Positions 51,470-62,000 of a stretch of 62,000 nt of DNA are shown piece by piece. Where the stretch lies: contig CM043949.1 of the NCBI GenBank assembly GCA_014529385.2, positions 112,160,477 through 112,222,476 on the forward strand, written 5' to 3'. The position numbers and the translations under genes were made by a program. How positions within the stretch are numbered: position 1 is the stretch's first letter; each line of letters starts with the position of its first letter. Below the pieces are notes generated by a model, which saw only the letters and a list, made by a program, of their open reading frames with translations, was not told the DNA's origin and made no database searches. The stretch comes from Adiantum capillus-veneris (Eukaryota; Streptophyta; Polypodiopsida; Polypodiales; Pteridaceae).

Positions 51470-54053
51470 TGTCAAGTCCCCACCCCGCTATATCAAACAG
51501 CGGATCTGGTGGTGAACCTGGTGGCCACTAGATCTATAGCGGAAGCAAACAAAGTGGTTCAGGGTTCAGCTAGCGGACGATCTCTCATCACAAAGTGAGT
51601 CGAGCTCGAACCTACTAGCAATGAGATCTAGCTCCACCTCGCAGGGGAAGCGAACTTAAACTATCTAGCGATCTTAAGACCCACCTTCCAAGAGGAGAGA
51701 AACCCCGCGTGCCTTTTTCCCCATGTTTCAAAGGCATGTACTCTCGAGATTCCTTGATTATATTTCGAATCACAGTGTTCGTTAAGACAGCCCTTCAAAC
51801 AGTATTGCAAATCAGCACCAAGACAGAATTTCTAGTAAAAATTCTACTCAAACTTATTCATTAAAATTCCAATGTTCTGGAGGTACAACATCCCTCCTCC
51901 AGCGACAGTTTACTCCTCCCGTTGTCGCCTAGCTACCCATACAACTAGGTTTGTCCACCTCATAAAAAGCACGACATGGACACTCCCACCGCATAGAAAG
52001 CAAGACGTGGATTCCCACCGCATAGAAAGCAAGTCGTGGGTAAGGCCCTAAGCTAGTAACTCTAGCTACAGCAATATCTTCGTGAGCCGCCCCCTGTGAT
52101 CCGTAGGGGGGTCAGGACTAGTTCAACATTGGAAGTAAAATGAACATGCTGAGCTAAATTTTCCCTAGCATACATTCTTTCCTATTGCAAACAGTATATC
52201 CGTCAAACAATTCTTTCCTACTTTAAAATTTAATAAACAATTGAATTCAAATACCGTTGTTTCCGTTGGATTTCTCCAACATGTTCGGGGATGTGTTCAT
52301 TTTCTAACTAATCGTACACAATGTTAATTAAACAACTTGAATAAAATTTAGTGACCTACCTCTTCCATTTGCTCATCAATGGCCGGTGAGATGGCCGGTG
52401 CTTGGTCGTCCAAGGGAGCTTTCCCCTTTTCGTTCACATTGCTCGTTCCTCCCTCTTGGTCGTGGGCTCCACCAAAGCGAGTCCTCTTAACCGGGGCCAT
52501 TTTAAACTCATTACTTTAAATAATTAGCTTGGAGAAAAGAGCTAATGTCCGCAAGCGTCATAACAAGCCAAATGATAGATTAGCAACATCAAACAATGCC
52601 TGCTACATGAGAGGTTTAGATTTTTCCATATAGCAATCATTATGGATGATGCATATTCCTATGGGAACCGGCTCAAAGGATAATTACTCGAATTAGATGA
52701 TTAAGAATAATAAGATCTCATTAATAGAATTACCAGAAAGATGAATCAGCATAATTAATCTCTTCCCTAGCAATTAGAGGATGCAGGTTCACCTCATGCA
52801 TAGGTGTGAGAAAAATTAACTCTTAGAGACTTAATGAAGGCTTTAATTTTACCTTAATTACATCTTAATGCATAAGAGAATGGATCTAATTTAGCTACAT
52901 TGTCAATAAAAAAATAATTTTCATCAATCTACACAGTTACCGGCTTATGGATTAATCACTATGCTACCTAGAGAGAGAAAATTCTATTAATCATGCACTA
53001 ATCACTAATTAAGGATGATGAATGGCTGATAATTCAGCTATGGTGTGATGATTACATAATAGAATTTGGTTAAAGAGAAATTAGAGAGTAATTATAGAGA
53101 ATTACGACTAGGAATAAGCATAATAGACGAGGAATTTAGATGGTAATGAAAAGGATTTACAGAAAGCATTAACTAAACCGTGGTTACCGTGATTAAGGGC
53201 TGATAATCCTCTCAATTCTCTGATTTAATCGATCTTATTGAGGCGAGAATTCGACATCACCTCCCTCCTTGCTTCTCCTTCAAAGGATGTGTGTACTGGC
53301 AGCACCTCCCTCCTTGCTTCTCCTTCAAAGGATGTGTGTACCGGCGGCACCTCCCCAAGGTGTGTGTAGGTGTGTGTGTGTGTGCACTGGCCTTTAAACA
53401 GGCCTCCTCAAGCTGAAAATTGACATGGGTTGCTAAATGCATATGGGAGCTTCTCCAGTTAAGCATGGCAAGTCCAGTTCCCTACCCACCAAGTGTCAGG
53501 TTGGCTAGGTTAACTGACTCTGAGACTTAGTTACTAGCTTGGTAGCTTTCCGTGGACTCCCACAAGGACAAAAGGTGCCCCCTAGCTGCTAAAGCTAATT
53601 TGGAGTGGCCTGGGACCTGTTCCCACACAATCCCGGGCTCCAATGCCTCCCCGCTCAATTTTTGGAAAAATTGATTTTAGGCTAAAACGGGTCATATGAG
53701 TCGGATTTTGATGCCGTAAATTGCTATACGGAGCTCTAACTAAGGTGTACTGGCCCAAGTACCTGCCATATTTAGCAGCCCCTGGGGTCCAAAAATGCAT
53801 TTTTTTTCAATTTCGGGGTACGAGTGCAGTTTTTTCGAGACGATCAAAACTAAATGAGTCGGGTGCCCAAAAACTTACTATTTTTTGGATTTTTTTTGAA
53901 AAAATTATTTTAAATCACATTTGGGAGCTTTAAAAAATTCTAAACATCATGGCACTAACAGAATTCAAAAAACTGTTAAAAATAGTAACTTTTTCCATTA
54001 TGATCATTACATGATACACGGTGCTCTTTTTGGTCGGGGTCAGAGACCTTACA
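51470..54053 (-). repeat. Chromovirus 3' LTR, about 2.58 kb
   Basis: Starts TGTCAAGTCCCCACCCC on this strand and ends GACCTTACA; the reverse strand begins TGTAAGGTCTCTGACC after a polypurine tract. It matches 59182-61944 almost throughout, but lacks a block of about 186 bp found at about 59466-59652 and carries a 45-bp tandem duplication (53258-53347) that the other LTR lacks. The 5 bp before it (GTGAT) should recur beyond the window if this is the array edge. Confidence 0.88.
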
Positions 54054-54065
54054 ACCTCCCCAACG
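54054..54065 (-). other. Chromovirus polypurine tract
   Basis: Reverse strand CGTTGGGGAGGT immediately before the 3' LTR start. Confidence 0.75.
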
Positions 54066-54084
54066 TGAAAAATTTGAGATGTAC

Positions 54085-54245
54085 TCATCTCAAGAATGTG
54101 TTTGGGTAATCTTTTAAGAGCGTTGGTTCGTCCTCCCAAGTTGCATCTTCTTCAGGGTAATCCTTCCACTTTACTAGATGCTCCGTGATAGTTCTGTTGC
54201 GTAACTTCCTTTCCCTTGTATCAAGTACATAGTCAGGTCGAGCTC
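54085..54245 (-). pseudogene. Chromodomain end of pol
   Basis: Reverse strand PDYVLDTRERKLRNRTITEH, LVKWKDYPEEDATWEDEPTL and YPNTFLR to a TGA at 54085-54087: a chromodomain with the expected Trp and acidic residues. It is out of frame with the integrase C-terminus by a one-base shift near 54240. Confidence 0.88.
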
Positions 54246-55262
54246 GAGAACTCGTTGTGTTGGCATGACTATCTGATTTGAGTCCAAGAATTGATCAGGG
54301 TTAGGAATATAGGGTTTTAGTAAGCTGACCTGGAATACATCATGAACCTTCAAGTTTGCAGGTAACTTTAGGTTGTAAGCTTGGTCACTCACAACCTTAA
54401 TGATCTCGAATGATCCACAATACCTTGGGCTTAGCTTCTTATATCTGCCTAGAGATAAGTTGTTTTTCTTTGGTCGGACTCGCAGAAAAACCTTATCCCC
54501 TTCTTTGAAGGTTCTTTCTGAACGGTTCTTATCTGCATAGTGCTTCTGTCTATCCTGAGCGGCCTGAATGTCCTGGAGAATAGCTCCAGTCTGTGCTTCC
54601 ATATCTTCTAACATCTTCCTAGATGCTTCTACCCTGATGGTTGGATCTGAGAAGTTCAGTGGTGCTAAACAGTCTTGTCCATAAAGAGCTTTGAAAGGTG
54701 ACATTCCAATTCTTCTATGTTCGGAAGAGTTGTAAGCATACTCCACCAAAGGTAGATATTGTAACCACTTCTTTGGCTCTTGCGAACAATAGGCTCTGAG
54801 AATGTCCTCGATGACTTGATTAACTCTTTCAGTTTGCCCATCTGTCTGTGGATGATATGTTGTACTGAAAGCTAATTGTGACCCAATAGATTGGAAAAGA
54901 GAAGTCCAAAATTTTGATGTAAACTTGGCATCTCTATCACTGACGATACGCTTGGGTAGACCATGTAGCCTAAAAATCTCCTTGATGAATACCCATCTAA
55001 CATCTGAAGCAGTAAAGGTTGTCTTTACGGGTATTAGATGAGCAACGTTTGTGAGCATATCAACAACCACAAAAATAGAATCATAACCTCCTGTAGAAGG
55101 TAATCCTGTAACAAAATCCATACTGATGCATTCCCATTTCATATGGGGTATGTCAAGAGGTTGAAGTTGTCCTGGTTATTTGATTCTTTCAGCTTTTATC
55201 CGTTGACAAGAAAGACATTGCCTCACATAGAGAAGTATGTCTCCTTTCATTCCAGACCAAAA
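54246..55262 (-). pseudogene. Chromovirus integrase
   Basis: The reverse frame has the end of the zinc-binding domain (KGDILLYVRQCLSCQRIKAE, with stops on both sides). The core follows: CISMDFVTGLPSTGGYDSIF (Asp), RIVSDRDAKFTSKFWTSLF (Asp), HPQTDGQTERVNQVIEDIL (Glu), and then YNSSEHRRIGMSPFKALYGQ. The GPY/F end is KKLSPRYCGSFEIIKVVSDQ and HDVFQVSLLKPYIPNPDQ. The DDE triad is complete. Damage is limited to stops at about 55263 and 55180 and the frameshift before the chromodomain. Confidence 0.92.
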
Positions 55263-56200
55263 TTAACTCCTCCTGACAGCATGAAGAGTCTTAGCATAGC
55301 CTGGATGTCCAGATGTAGGGCTATCGTGTGCTTCATACAAAATGGCCTTCTTTAAGGCTGGATCTCTGGGTACACAGAGTCTATGTCTGTAGTAAAGACA
55401 TCCTCCCATAAGAGAGTAATCTTTAGCTTCACGCATCTTATTCTGTTGAACTAGTGATACTATACGTTGGTACTCTAGATCTACCAAGGATGCTTCTTTG
55501 ATTCTATCCCAAATAGGGTTATTTGGAATAGAGATAGCTCCGAGAAAGGATTTTCGGCTAAGACCATCTGCAACTGCATTTTCCTTCCCTGGTCTATACT
55601 TTATGTCACGGTCATATTCCTGTAATAGCTCTATCCATCGTCGTTGTCGCATATTGAGAATAGGTTGAGTAAAAATCCATTTTAAGCTCTTGTGGTCTGT
55701 AACCAGCTGAAACTTGCGCCCAAGAAGATAATGTCTCCATAACTTCAGTGCATGTATAACCGCTAAAAGTTCCAAATCATGAGTAGGGTAATTCTTCTCG
55801 TGATCCTTCAGCTTTCGTGAAGTATACGCCACTGGTCTTCCTTCTTGAGTAAGAACTCCACCTACAGAAAATTTGCTAGCATCGGTCGCTACTTCAAATT
55901 CCTTACTGAAATCTGAAAGCTTTAAAATAGGAGCTGAGACCAAGAACTCTTTTAGCTTAACAAATCTAGACTCGTGCTCGGTCTTCCATTCGATCCTCAT
56001 TCCTTTCTTCAAGAGTTCCGTCAAAGGTGCAGCAATACGTGCATAGTCCTTGACAAAAATCCTGTACCAACCCGTTATTCCAAGAAAACCTCTTACTTCA
56101 CTGACGGTGGATGGTTGAGGCCAATCAACGATATCCTTGACTTTGTCTGGGTCTACTGAAATCCCCTCAGCCCGATATGACAAATCCAAGATAATTGACC
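55263..56200 (-). pseudogene. Chromovirus RNase H and RT thumb/connection
   Basis: Reverse frame from about 56190: GISVDPDKVKDIVDWPQPST, VRGFLGITGWYRIFVKDYAR, then RNase H EFEVATDASKFSVGGVLTQE (Asp), HDLELLAVIHALKLWRHYLL (Glu), FQLVTDHKSLKWIFTQP (Asp), ENAVADGLSRKSF, and the integrase zinc-domain start EAHDSPTSGHPGYAKTLHAV. It is frame-shifted relative to RT at about 56180 and stopped at 55263. Confidence 0.9.
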
Positions 56201-57111
56201 TTTGGTGAGCAAAAGGTGCACTTGCTCTCTTTAGTGTAAAGTTGGTGTTCCCGAAGAAGATCAAGTACTTTGCGAACATGTTCTTCGTGGTCTGCCTCGT
56301 TCTTAGAATAGATCAGAATATCATCAAAGAAAACCAAGACAAAATCATCCAGGTAAGGTCTGAAAATATCCTGCATAAGTTGATTGAAGCTTGTAGGAGC
56401 ATTTGTTAGACCAAAAGACATTACTGTGAATTCGTAGTGTCCATACCTAGTATTGAAAGTTGTCTTTGGAATATTTGATTCCTTGATCCTGATTTGGTAA
56501 TATCCTGACCTTAGATCAATCTTTGTAAACATTTTGGCGCCGTGGAGCCTGTCCAAGAGTTCGTCAATCCTTGGAATTGGATACTTGTTCTTGACAGTTA
56601 CTTGGTTTAGTCCACGGTAGTCTATGCATAGCCTTAAGGTTCCATCCTTCTTCTTCTAAAAAAGAATTAGAGCACCCCAAGGAGAAGTATTGGGTCAAAT
56701 GAATCCTTGCTCAATGAGTTGCCTAAGTTGTTCCTTGAGTTCGATGGCCTCTGGAAACGACATTTTATAAGGTCTTTTTGATATAGGTTCACATCCTGGG
56801 ATAGTTTCAATCTCATGATCTACCTCTCTATGTGGTGGAAGATTTGTAAGGTCTTCTGGGAATACATCATCATACTCTCTCAACCAGTTTGGTTGAAGTG
56901 AGGTATCTGCTTGGTCTACTTTGTTGAGATTTACCGCATAAATTTGTTGTCCCTTTCTTAATCCCTTCAAAAGTCTGTTGGCCTTAACTAGAGTAGCCCT
57001 AGGTCTCCCATTTTCCCCCTGGATTAAGGCTTCATTACCCAAGTTATCTGTAAAGGTAAAGTTTCCTTGTGCGCAATGTATGTGGGCCCTATTTTTCTTT
57101 AGCCAGTCCAT
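56170..57111 (-). pseudogene. Chromovirus reverse transcriptase
   Basis: Encodes the pre-RT segment WLREYDDVFPEDLTNLPPHR, EVDHEIETIPGCEPISKRPY, a stop at 56695-56697 and another near 56656, [60 protein letters not shown] and the catalytic [16 protein letters not shown] blocks are complete. It shares its frame with protease and gag to the right and loses it near 56180. Confidence 0.92.
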
Positions 57112-57147
57112 CCCTAGTATCCCATCAAAGAATCCTAAGGGTAGGGT

Positions 57148-57690
57148 TCACAATTGGGCAGAAGTTGGGTGTCCCCATAAATTAAAGCCAATTTTTTCTG
57201 CAGAATGTTGAGATACTACTTCCTTGTCGTTCGCTAACTCTACAACTAGCTTGCTTGTTGGATACTTATCTAGCCTTAACTTCCTCATGCATCTGGGTGA
57301 AGGAAATGAAAGAGTACTACCACAATCTATAAGGAAGTTAACTTTTTCACCTTTGAGATATCCTGGCGTATGAATGACTACATATTGCTCGCAACCATTG
57401 GGGTTGTCAATTGCAGCATGCAGGGTTTCTCTCTCCACTGCTTCGTCACCCACAGTTGGTTGTACCACTGCGGCATTCACTCTAGCGGTAGATCCACGCC
57501 CTCGCCCTCTGTTCATCCTTCCACGTCCTCCTCTTCCATTAGCTTGGCCATGCCCATGGGTATTCAAGGGTATGGCATTGGCGTTGGTTGCCTGAATGTT
57601 CATGGGGCACTTGGATCTACAATATCCATACTCGCCGCAACCATAGCATCGAACATCTGGGAACTCCATGGTTGTGGTGGTAGCCACAAT
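57148..57690 (-). pseudogene. Chromovirus zinc knuckle and protease
   Basis: After a TAG at 57697-57699 the gag frame continues with CYGCGEYGYCRSKC, a CCHC knuckle whose His is Tyr, and an Arg/Gly-rich region (RGGRGRMNRGRGRG). The protease follows with VNFLIDCGSTLSFPS (DCG in place of DSG/DTG, catalytic Asp kept) and a TGA at 57148-57150. The protease end GILGMDWLKKNRAHIHC lies just beyond, at 57111. The His-to-Tyr change fits C-to-T deamination. Confidence 0.88.
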
Positions 57691-57696
57691 AGGATG

Positions 57697-58345
57697 CTAG
57701 TCATATGCTTGGTTGGATGGTCTATTATTCCAAGAAGTTGTCCTTGTCCTCTTTGCCCAATGATTCCTCCTGTTATGATTAACCTTTTGTACTTCAAGAG
57801 CTAGAGGTTTGGCCCTCAACAAGGCATCCTGTAGTGTTGTTGGCCTGAGAGCTTCCAATCGAGTATTCAAAGGGTCAATTAGCCCTTGGTAGAACCTCGC
57901 CACCTGTTGTTCCAAGGTCATTTTAGGAGCGTATCTCCGAAGAGTGACAAACTTTGCATAATATTCTTCGACAGATGAAGTCAGCTGCTGCTGCCAAAGT
58001 GAAAAGAACTCATTCATCTTCAGGGTTTTGTAGGCAGGTGGTAAATAACGTTTTATTATTGCAGCCTTGATGTCTCCCCAGGATTGGGAAGATCCCTTAA
58101 TATCCAGATCCCTGCAATGTTGCTTCCACCATATCTTGGCGTCACCAGCCAAGCGAAACATTGCAAGCATGGTCTGGTTCACTGGTTGAGTTCCTGCAAC
58201 TTCAAAATAGTCGTCCATTGCTTCCATCCATACTTCAACATCTCTCTCCACGTTAGCCCCCTCGCCCTTAAAGATTGGAGGTTGGGCTTGCTTAAGGAGA
58301 AGCTTCTTCTCTTGCGCTGCTGAGTATAGATCAACAGGCGGTGCC
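57697..58345 (-). pseudogene. Chromovirus gag
   Basis: The reverse frame reads EKKLLLKQAQPPIFKGEGAN, VEVWMEAMDDYFEVAGTQPV, FRLAGDAKIWWKQHCRDLDI, IIKRYLPPAYKTLKMNEFFS, SSVEEYYAKFVTLRRYAPKM and YQGLIDPLNTRLEALRPTTL, a full retrotransposon gag domain. It ends at a TAG before the zinc knuckle; the frame is otherwise shared with protease and RT. No ATG sits near the frame start at about 58345. The usual first Met may have been lost or may lie at the internal ATG 58249-58251. Confidence 0.9.
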
Positions 58346-58563
58346 TACAGAGGTTATACGAGATTCTTGATACCATTACTTGGATTTCAAAATAGACACG
58401 AGACTTTATATAAAATTCAAGATACCACTTTATCAAGAGACAGAGATTCAGAGACAAAAAGCACTTTATTGATGAAAATTTATTACAATTGAAACCCCTC
58501 AAGGTTTAGGATAACTGATGATCAACTTATTACATGGCTTTTTGGATTGCGTATAAAATACGC
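58346..58563 (-). other. Spacer between extra ORF and gag, with a second PBS-like site
   Basis: On the reverse strand this holds two AATAAA-type words (TTGTAATAAA, ATCAATAAAG) and a TGGTATCAAGAATCT at 58361-58375, whose first eight bases match the Met primer site. It looks like the end of a transcript or old U5 followed by a degenerate primer site just before gag. Confidence 0.4.
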
Positions 58564-59079
58564 CTAGGAGATGGTATTCACATGATGCACTACTTTGTTC
58601 ATGAAATAGTTCCTGTACTCATCCTTGAGTGGATAATAAACTAAGATATCAAGCCAGAATTCCTCTTTTGGTACTCCAAAAGTTTTGACTCTGTTTGCTG
58701 GGATCACCTCAGTGACCTTTTCCAAGAGCCAGTCGTTGATGGTTTGATTGGAGTTGCCTAAAACAATCAGGTCTAATCGGGTAGGTAGCAAGTAGAATAA
58801 CTCCACTACCCTCAACTCTTCTCCCCGACGTATCTTCTTCAAATCGGTAGCCAGGCATCCTAGCTTCCGAGCGTTGATGTAGTAAACCCCTCTTGAAAAT
58901 GTCCAATCAAGTTCCCATCCTCTATCAATGCGAGTGGAGTGTGGCGTATGAGCCTTCATCAGTATCTCCATGACATCTCGCCTGAACTGGTAAACTGGGG
59001 ATCTTCGAGCTTGCTCATAAATAAGCTCAAACACTTGGAACTTCCGATATTCTAGCACGGGGTCTTCCTGCAACACCAA
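58564..59079 (-). CDS. Extra ORF of unknown function upstream of gag
   Basis: An intact 171-codon reverse frame between primer-binding site and gag. It starts MVLQEDPVLEYRKFQVFELI, has RRDVMEILMKAHTPHSTRID, RGWELDWTFSRGVYYINARK, RVVELFYLLPTRLDLIVLGN and ends MNKVVHHVNTIS. It has a mixed hydrophobic/charged composition like a globular protein, with no signal peptide or membrane segment. I do not recognise the family. A TTGGTGTTGCAG/G sequence that resembles an intron acceptor overlaps its first codons, so the real start may be a splice junction. It could be a captured host gene fragment or a lineage-specific extra ORF. It is intact while the adjacent gag-pol is full of stops. Confidence 0.55.
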   Translation of the reverse strand: MVLQEDPVLEYRKFQVFELIYEQARRSPVYQFRRDVMEILMKAHTPHSTRIDRGWELDWTFSRGVYYINARKLGCLATDLKKIRRGEELRVVELFYLLPTRLDLIVLGNSNQTINDWLLEKVTEVIPANRVKTFGVPKEEFWLDILVYYPLKDEYRNYFMNKVVHHVNTIS

Positions 59080-59167
59080 TACAAGGAATTCGGATCAGCT
59101 ACCTATATACTTTCAGTTCCTTTTTAAATATTCAAACAATACGACTTTATTTCCCAGCCTAACCTAA

Positions 59168-59179
59168 GCTCTGATACCA
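59168..59179 (-). other. Chromovirus primer-binding site (initiator Met tRNA)
   Basis: Reverse strand TGGTATCAGAGC, two bases inside the LTR that starts at 59182. Confidence 0.93.
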
Positions 59180-59181
59180 GG

Positions 59182-61944
59182 TGTGAGGTCCCCACCCCGC
59201 CATATCAAACAGCGGATCTGATGGTGGTGAACCTGGTGGCCACTAGATATATAGAGGAAGCAAAAAAAGTGGTTCAGGGTTCAGCTAGCGGATGATCTCT
59301 CATCACAAAGTGAGTCGAGCTCGAGCCTACTAGCAATGAGATTTAGCTCCACCTCGTAGGGGAAGCGTACTTAAACTATCTAGCGATCCTAAGACCCACC
59401 TTCCAAGAGGAGAGAAACCCCGAGTGTCTTTTTTTCCATGTTTCAGAGGCACGTACTCTCGAGATTTCACCGCTCTAGGGGCAATGAGTATTTAGTATCG
59501 AATTAAACACTATGGGGACAGAGAGTTCCCAACCAATCGGGACCACCCTTCTCATAGGCATTGGCAACCTGAGCCAAGCCCCCACTTTCCACCCCCACAC
59601 TCACACTTCCTTGTGTGTCCTAATTACTACCACATTGGTTGTTCAACATAAAGATTCCTTGATTATATTCCGAATCACAATGTTCGTTAAGACAACCCTT
59701 CAAACAGTATTGCAAATCGGCACCAAGACAGAATTTCTAGTAAAAATTCTACTCAAACTTATTCATTAAAATTCCAATGTTCTGGAGGTACAACATCCCT
59801 CCTCCAGCGAGAGTTTACTCCTCCCATTGTCGCTTAGCTGCCCATACAACTAGGTTTGTCCACCTCATAAAAAGCACGACATGGACACTCCCACCGCATA
59901 GAAAGCAAGACGTGGGTTCCCACCGCATAGAAAGCAAGTCGTGGGTAAGCCCCTAAGCAAGTAACTCTAGCTACTGCGATATCTTCGTGAGCCGCCCCCT
60001 GTGATCGGTAGGGGGGTCAGGACTAGTTCAACATTGGAAGTAGAATGAACATGCTGAGCTAAATTTTCCCTAGCATACATTCTTTCCTATTGCAAACAGT
60101 ATATTCGTCCAACAATTCTTTCCTACTTTAAAATTTAATAAACAATTGAATTCAAATGCCGTTGTTTTCGTTGGATTTCTCCAACATGTTCGGGGATGTG
60201 TTCGTTTCCTAACTAATCGTATGCAATGTAAATTAAAAGACTTGAATAAAATTTAGTGACCTACCTCTTCCATTTTCTCATCAATGGCCGGTGAGATGGC
60301 CGGCGCTTGGTCGTCCAAGGGAGCTTTCCCCTTTCTGTTCACATTGCTCGTTCCTCCCTCGTGGTCGTGGGCTCCACCAAAGCGAGTCCTCTTAACCGGG
60401 GCCATTTTAAACTCACTACTTTAAATAATCAGCTTGGAGAAAAGAGTTAATGTCCGCAAGCGTCATAACAAGCCAAATGATAGATTAGCAACATCAAACA
60501 ATGCCTGCTACATGAGAGGTTTAGATTTTTCCATATAGCAATCATTATGAATGATGCATATTCCTATGGGAACCGGCTCAAAGGATAATTACTCGAATTA
60601 GATGATTAAGAATAATAAGATCTCATTAATAGAATTACCAGAAAGATGAATCAGCATAATTAATCTCTTCCCTAACAATTAGAGGATGCGGGTTCACCTC
60701 ATGCATAGGTGTGAGAAAAATTAACTCTTAGAGACTTAATGACGGCTTTAATTTTACCTTAATTACATCTTAATGCATAAGAGAATGGATCTAATTTAGC
60801 TACATTGTCAATAAAAAAGTAATTTTCATCAATCTACACAGTTACCGGCTTATGGATTAATCACATGCTACCTAGAGAGAGAAAATTCTATTAACCATGC
60901 ACTAATCACTAATTAAGGATGATGAATGGCTGATAATTCAGCTATGGTGTGATGATTACATAATAGAATATGGTTAAAGAGAAATTAGAGAGTAATTATA
61001 GAGAATTACGACTAGGAATAAGCATAATAGACGAGGAATTTAGATGGTAATGAAAAGGATTTACAGAAAGCATTAACTAAACCGTGGTTATCGTGATTAA
61101 GGGCTGATAATCCTCTCGATTCTCTGATTTAATCGATCTTATTGAGGCGAGAATTCGACAACACCTCCCTCCTTGCTTCTCCTTCAAAGGATGTGTGTAT
61201 CGGCAGCACCTCCCCAAGGTGTGTGTAGGTGTGTGTGTGTGTGCACTGGGTGTGTTTGTGTGCCTGTGTGTGTGTGCACTCGCCTTTAAATAGGCCTCCT
61301 CAAGCTGAAAATCAACCTGGGTTTCTAAATGCATCTAGGAGCTTCTCCAGTTAAGCATGGCAAGTCCAGTTCCCTACCCACCAAGTGTCAGGTTGGCTAG
61401 GTTAACTGACTCTGAGACTTAGTTACTAGCTTGGTAGCTTTCCGTGGACTCCCACAAGGACAAAAGGTGCCCCCTAGCTGCTAAAGCTGATCTGGAGTGG
61501 CCTGGGACCTGTTCCCACACAGTCCCGGGCTCCAATGCCTCCCCGCTCAATTTTTGGAAAAATTGATTTTAGGCTAAAACGGGTCATATGAGTCGGATTT
61601 TGATGCCGTAAATTGCTATATGGAGCTCTAACTAAGGCGTACTGGCCGGAATACCTACCATATTTAGCAGCCCTCGGGGTCTGAAAATGCATTTTTTTTC
61701 AATTTCGGGATATTGGTGCAGTTTTTCGAGATGATCAAAACTAAACGGGTCGTTTGCCCAAAAACTTACTATTTTTTGGATTTTTTTTGCAAAAATTATT
61801 TTAATTCACATTTGGGAGCTTTAAAAAATTCTAAACATCATGGCACTGACAGAATTCAGAAAACTGCTAAAAATAGTAACTTTTTCCATTATGATCATTA
61901 CATGGTACACGATGCTCTTTGTGGTCGGGGTCAGAGACCTTACA
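59182..61944 (-). repeat. Chromovirus LTR, about 2.76 kb, shared between two tandem units
   Basis: Starts TGTGAGGTCCCCACCCCG and ends GACCTTACA. On its inner side is the primer-binding site; on its outer side (61945-62000) is again a polypurine tract and the end of a chromodomain gene. It thus serves as 5' LTR of the unit to its left and 3' LTR of the unit to its right. A TATTTAAAGGC box (about 61284-61295, reverse strand) could be the promoter. Confidence 0.85.
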
Positions 61945-62000
61945 ACCTCCCCAACGTGAAAAATTTGAGATGTCCTCATCTCAAGAATGTGTTTGGGTAA
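61945..62000 (-). pseudogene. Polypurine tract and pol end of the next tandem unit
   Basis: Matches 54054-54109 with one substitution. It includes the CGTTGGGGAGGT tract and the end of the chromodomain reading frame (YPNTFLR, with the stop region altered), and then the window ends. Confidence 0.8.

Noticed and set aside
53257-53800. Short reverse frames in the chromovirus LTR, also present at 61077-61692
   Set aside because: Translated LTR repeats; not conserved in frame between the two LTRs.

Overview
The window looks like nuclear DNA of a land plant with a large, repeat-rich genome. Nearly all recognisable coding sequence comes from plant-type LTR retrotransposons: Copia; Ty3/Gypsy chromoviruses with chromodomains; and Tat/Athila-like Ty3 elements, one with an extra RNase H. 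Priming sites match initiator-Met tRNA (TGGTATCAGAGC) or tRNA-Asp (TGGCGCCGTTGCCGG). Long AT, GT, AG and C microsatellites are scattered throughout. I found no intact host gene, no tRNA or rRNA gene and no bacterial feature. The species cannot be fixed from the sequence; a fern, gymnosperm or large-genome angiosperm would all fit.

Layout. 1-7.4 kb: old Copia fragments in both orientations, including two diverged copies of one gag/LTR end. 7.8-8.4 kb: a relic of a host FCP1/NIF-type HAD phosphatase. 9.8-10.9 kb: a decayed DNA-transposon gene with ISDD, SDGxxxQFK and HGKG motifs. 11.6-14.7 kb: a foldback (MITE-like) element abutting a reverse-strand Tat/Athila-like gag-protease remnant. 16.4-25.4 kb: a complete, young LTR element with a 5-bp target duplication (TGGCT) that carries gag, zinc knuckles and protease but no reverse transcriptase, RNase H or integrase. 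25.9-29.2 kb: a reverse-strand chromovirus integrase end meeting a forward-strand Tat-like RNase H/integrase piece. 29.2-33.3 kb: mostly unrecognised sequence with an LTR-like promoter and a long compound microsatellite. 33.3-37.6 kb: a reverse-strand element with a long coiled-coil protein, a polypurine tract and a 3' LTR but no visible pol. 37.5-44.8 kb: LTR/leader-like sequence with repeated CGATCGCGATCG palindromes, split by a complete Copia element (38674-43820, TSD GTACC). 44.7-51.5 kb: a reverse-strand Tat-like element with protease, RT, RNase H, integrase and then a second retropepsin downstream of integrase, plus a tail of W-x-P-K motifs. It is interrupted by a solo LTR (50600-51355, TSD TTCTT). 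51.5-62 kb: a chromovirus with LTRs of about 2.6-2.8 kb in a tandem LTR-internal-LTR-internal arrangement that runs off the right edge.

How the parts relate. The Gag-Pro-only element at 16.4 kb would need RT and integrase supplied in trans. Its protease, post-protease segment and W-x-P-K tail resemble those of the reverse-strand Tat-like elements at 12-14 kb and 45-51 kb, so these look like autonomous and non-autonomous branches of one lineage. The most unusual observations are the second aspartic protease after integrase, the apparent duplication of the pre-integrase zinc-binding module in the same element, the pol-less Gag-Pro element, and the extra ORF upstream of gag in the right-hand chromovirus. 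Nearly every pol gene carries stops or frameshifts; the newest insertions are the 16.4-25.4 kb element and the Copia element at 38.7-43.8 kb.
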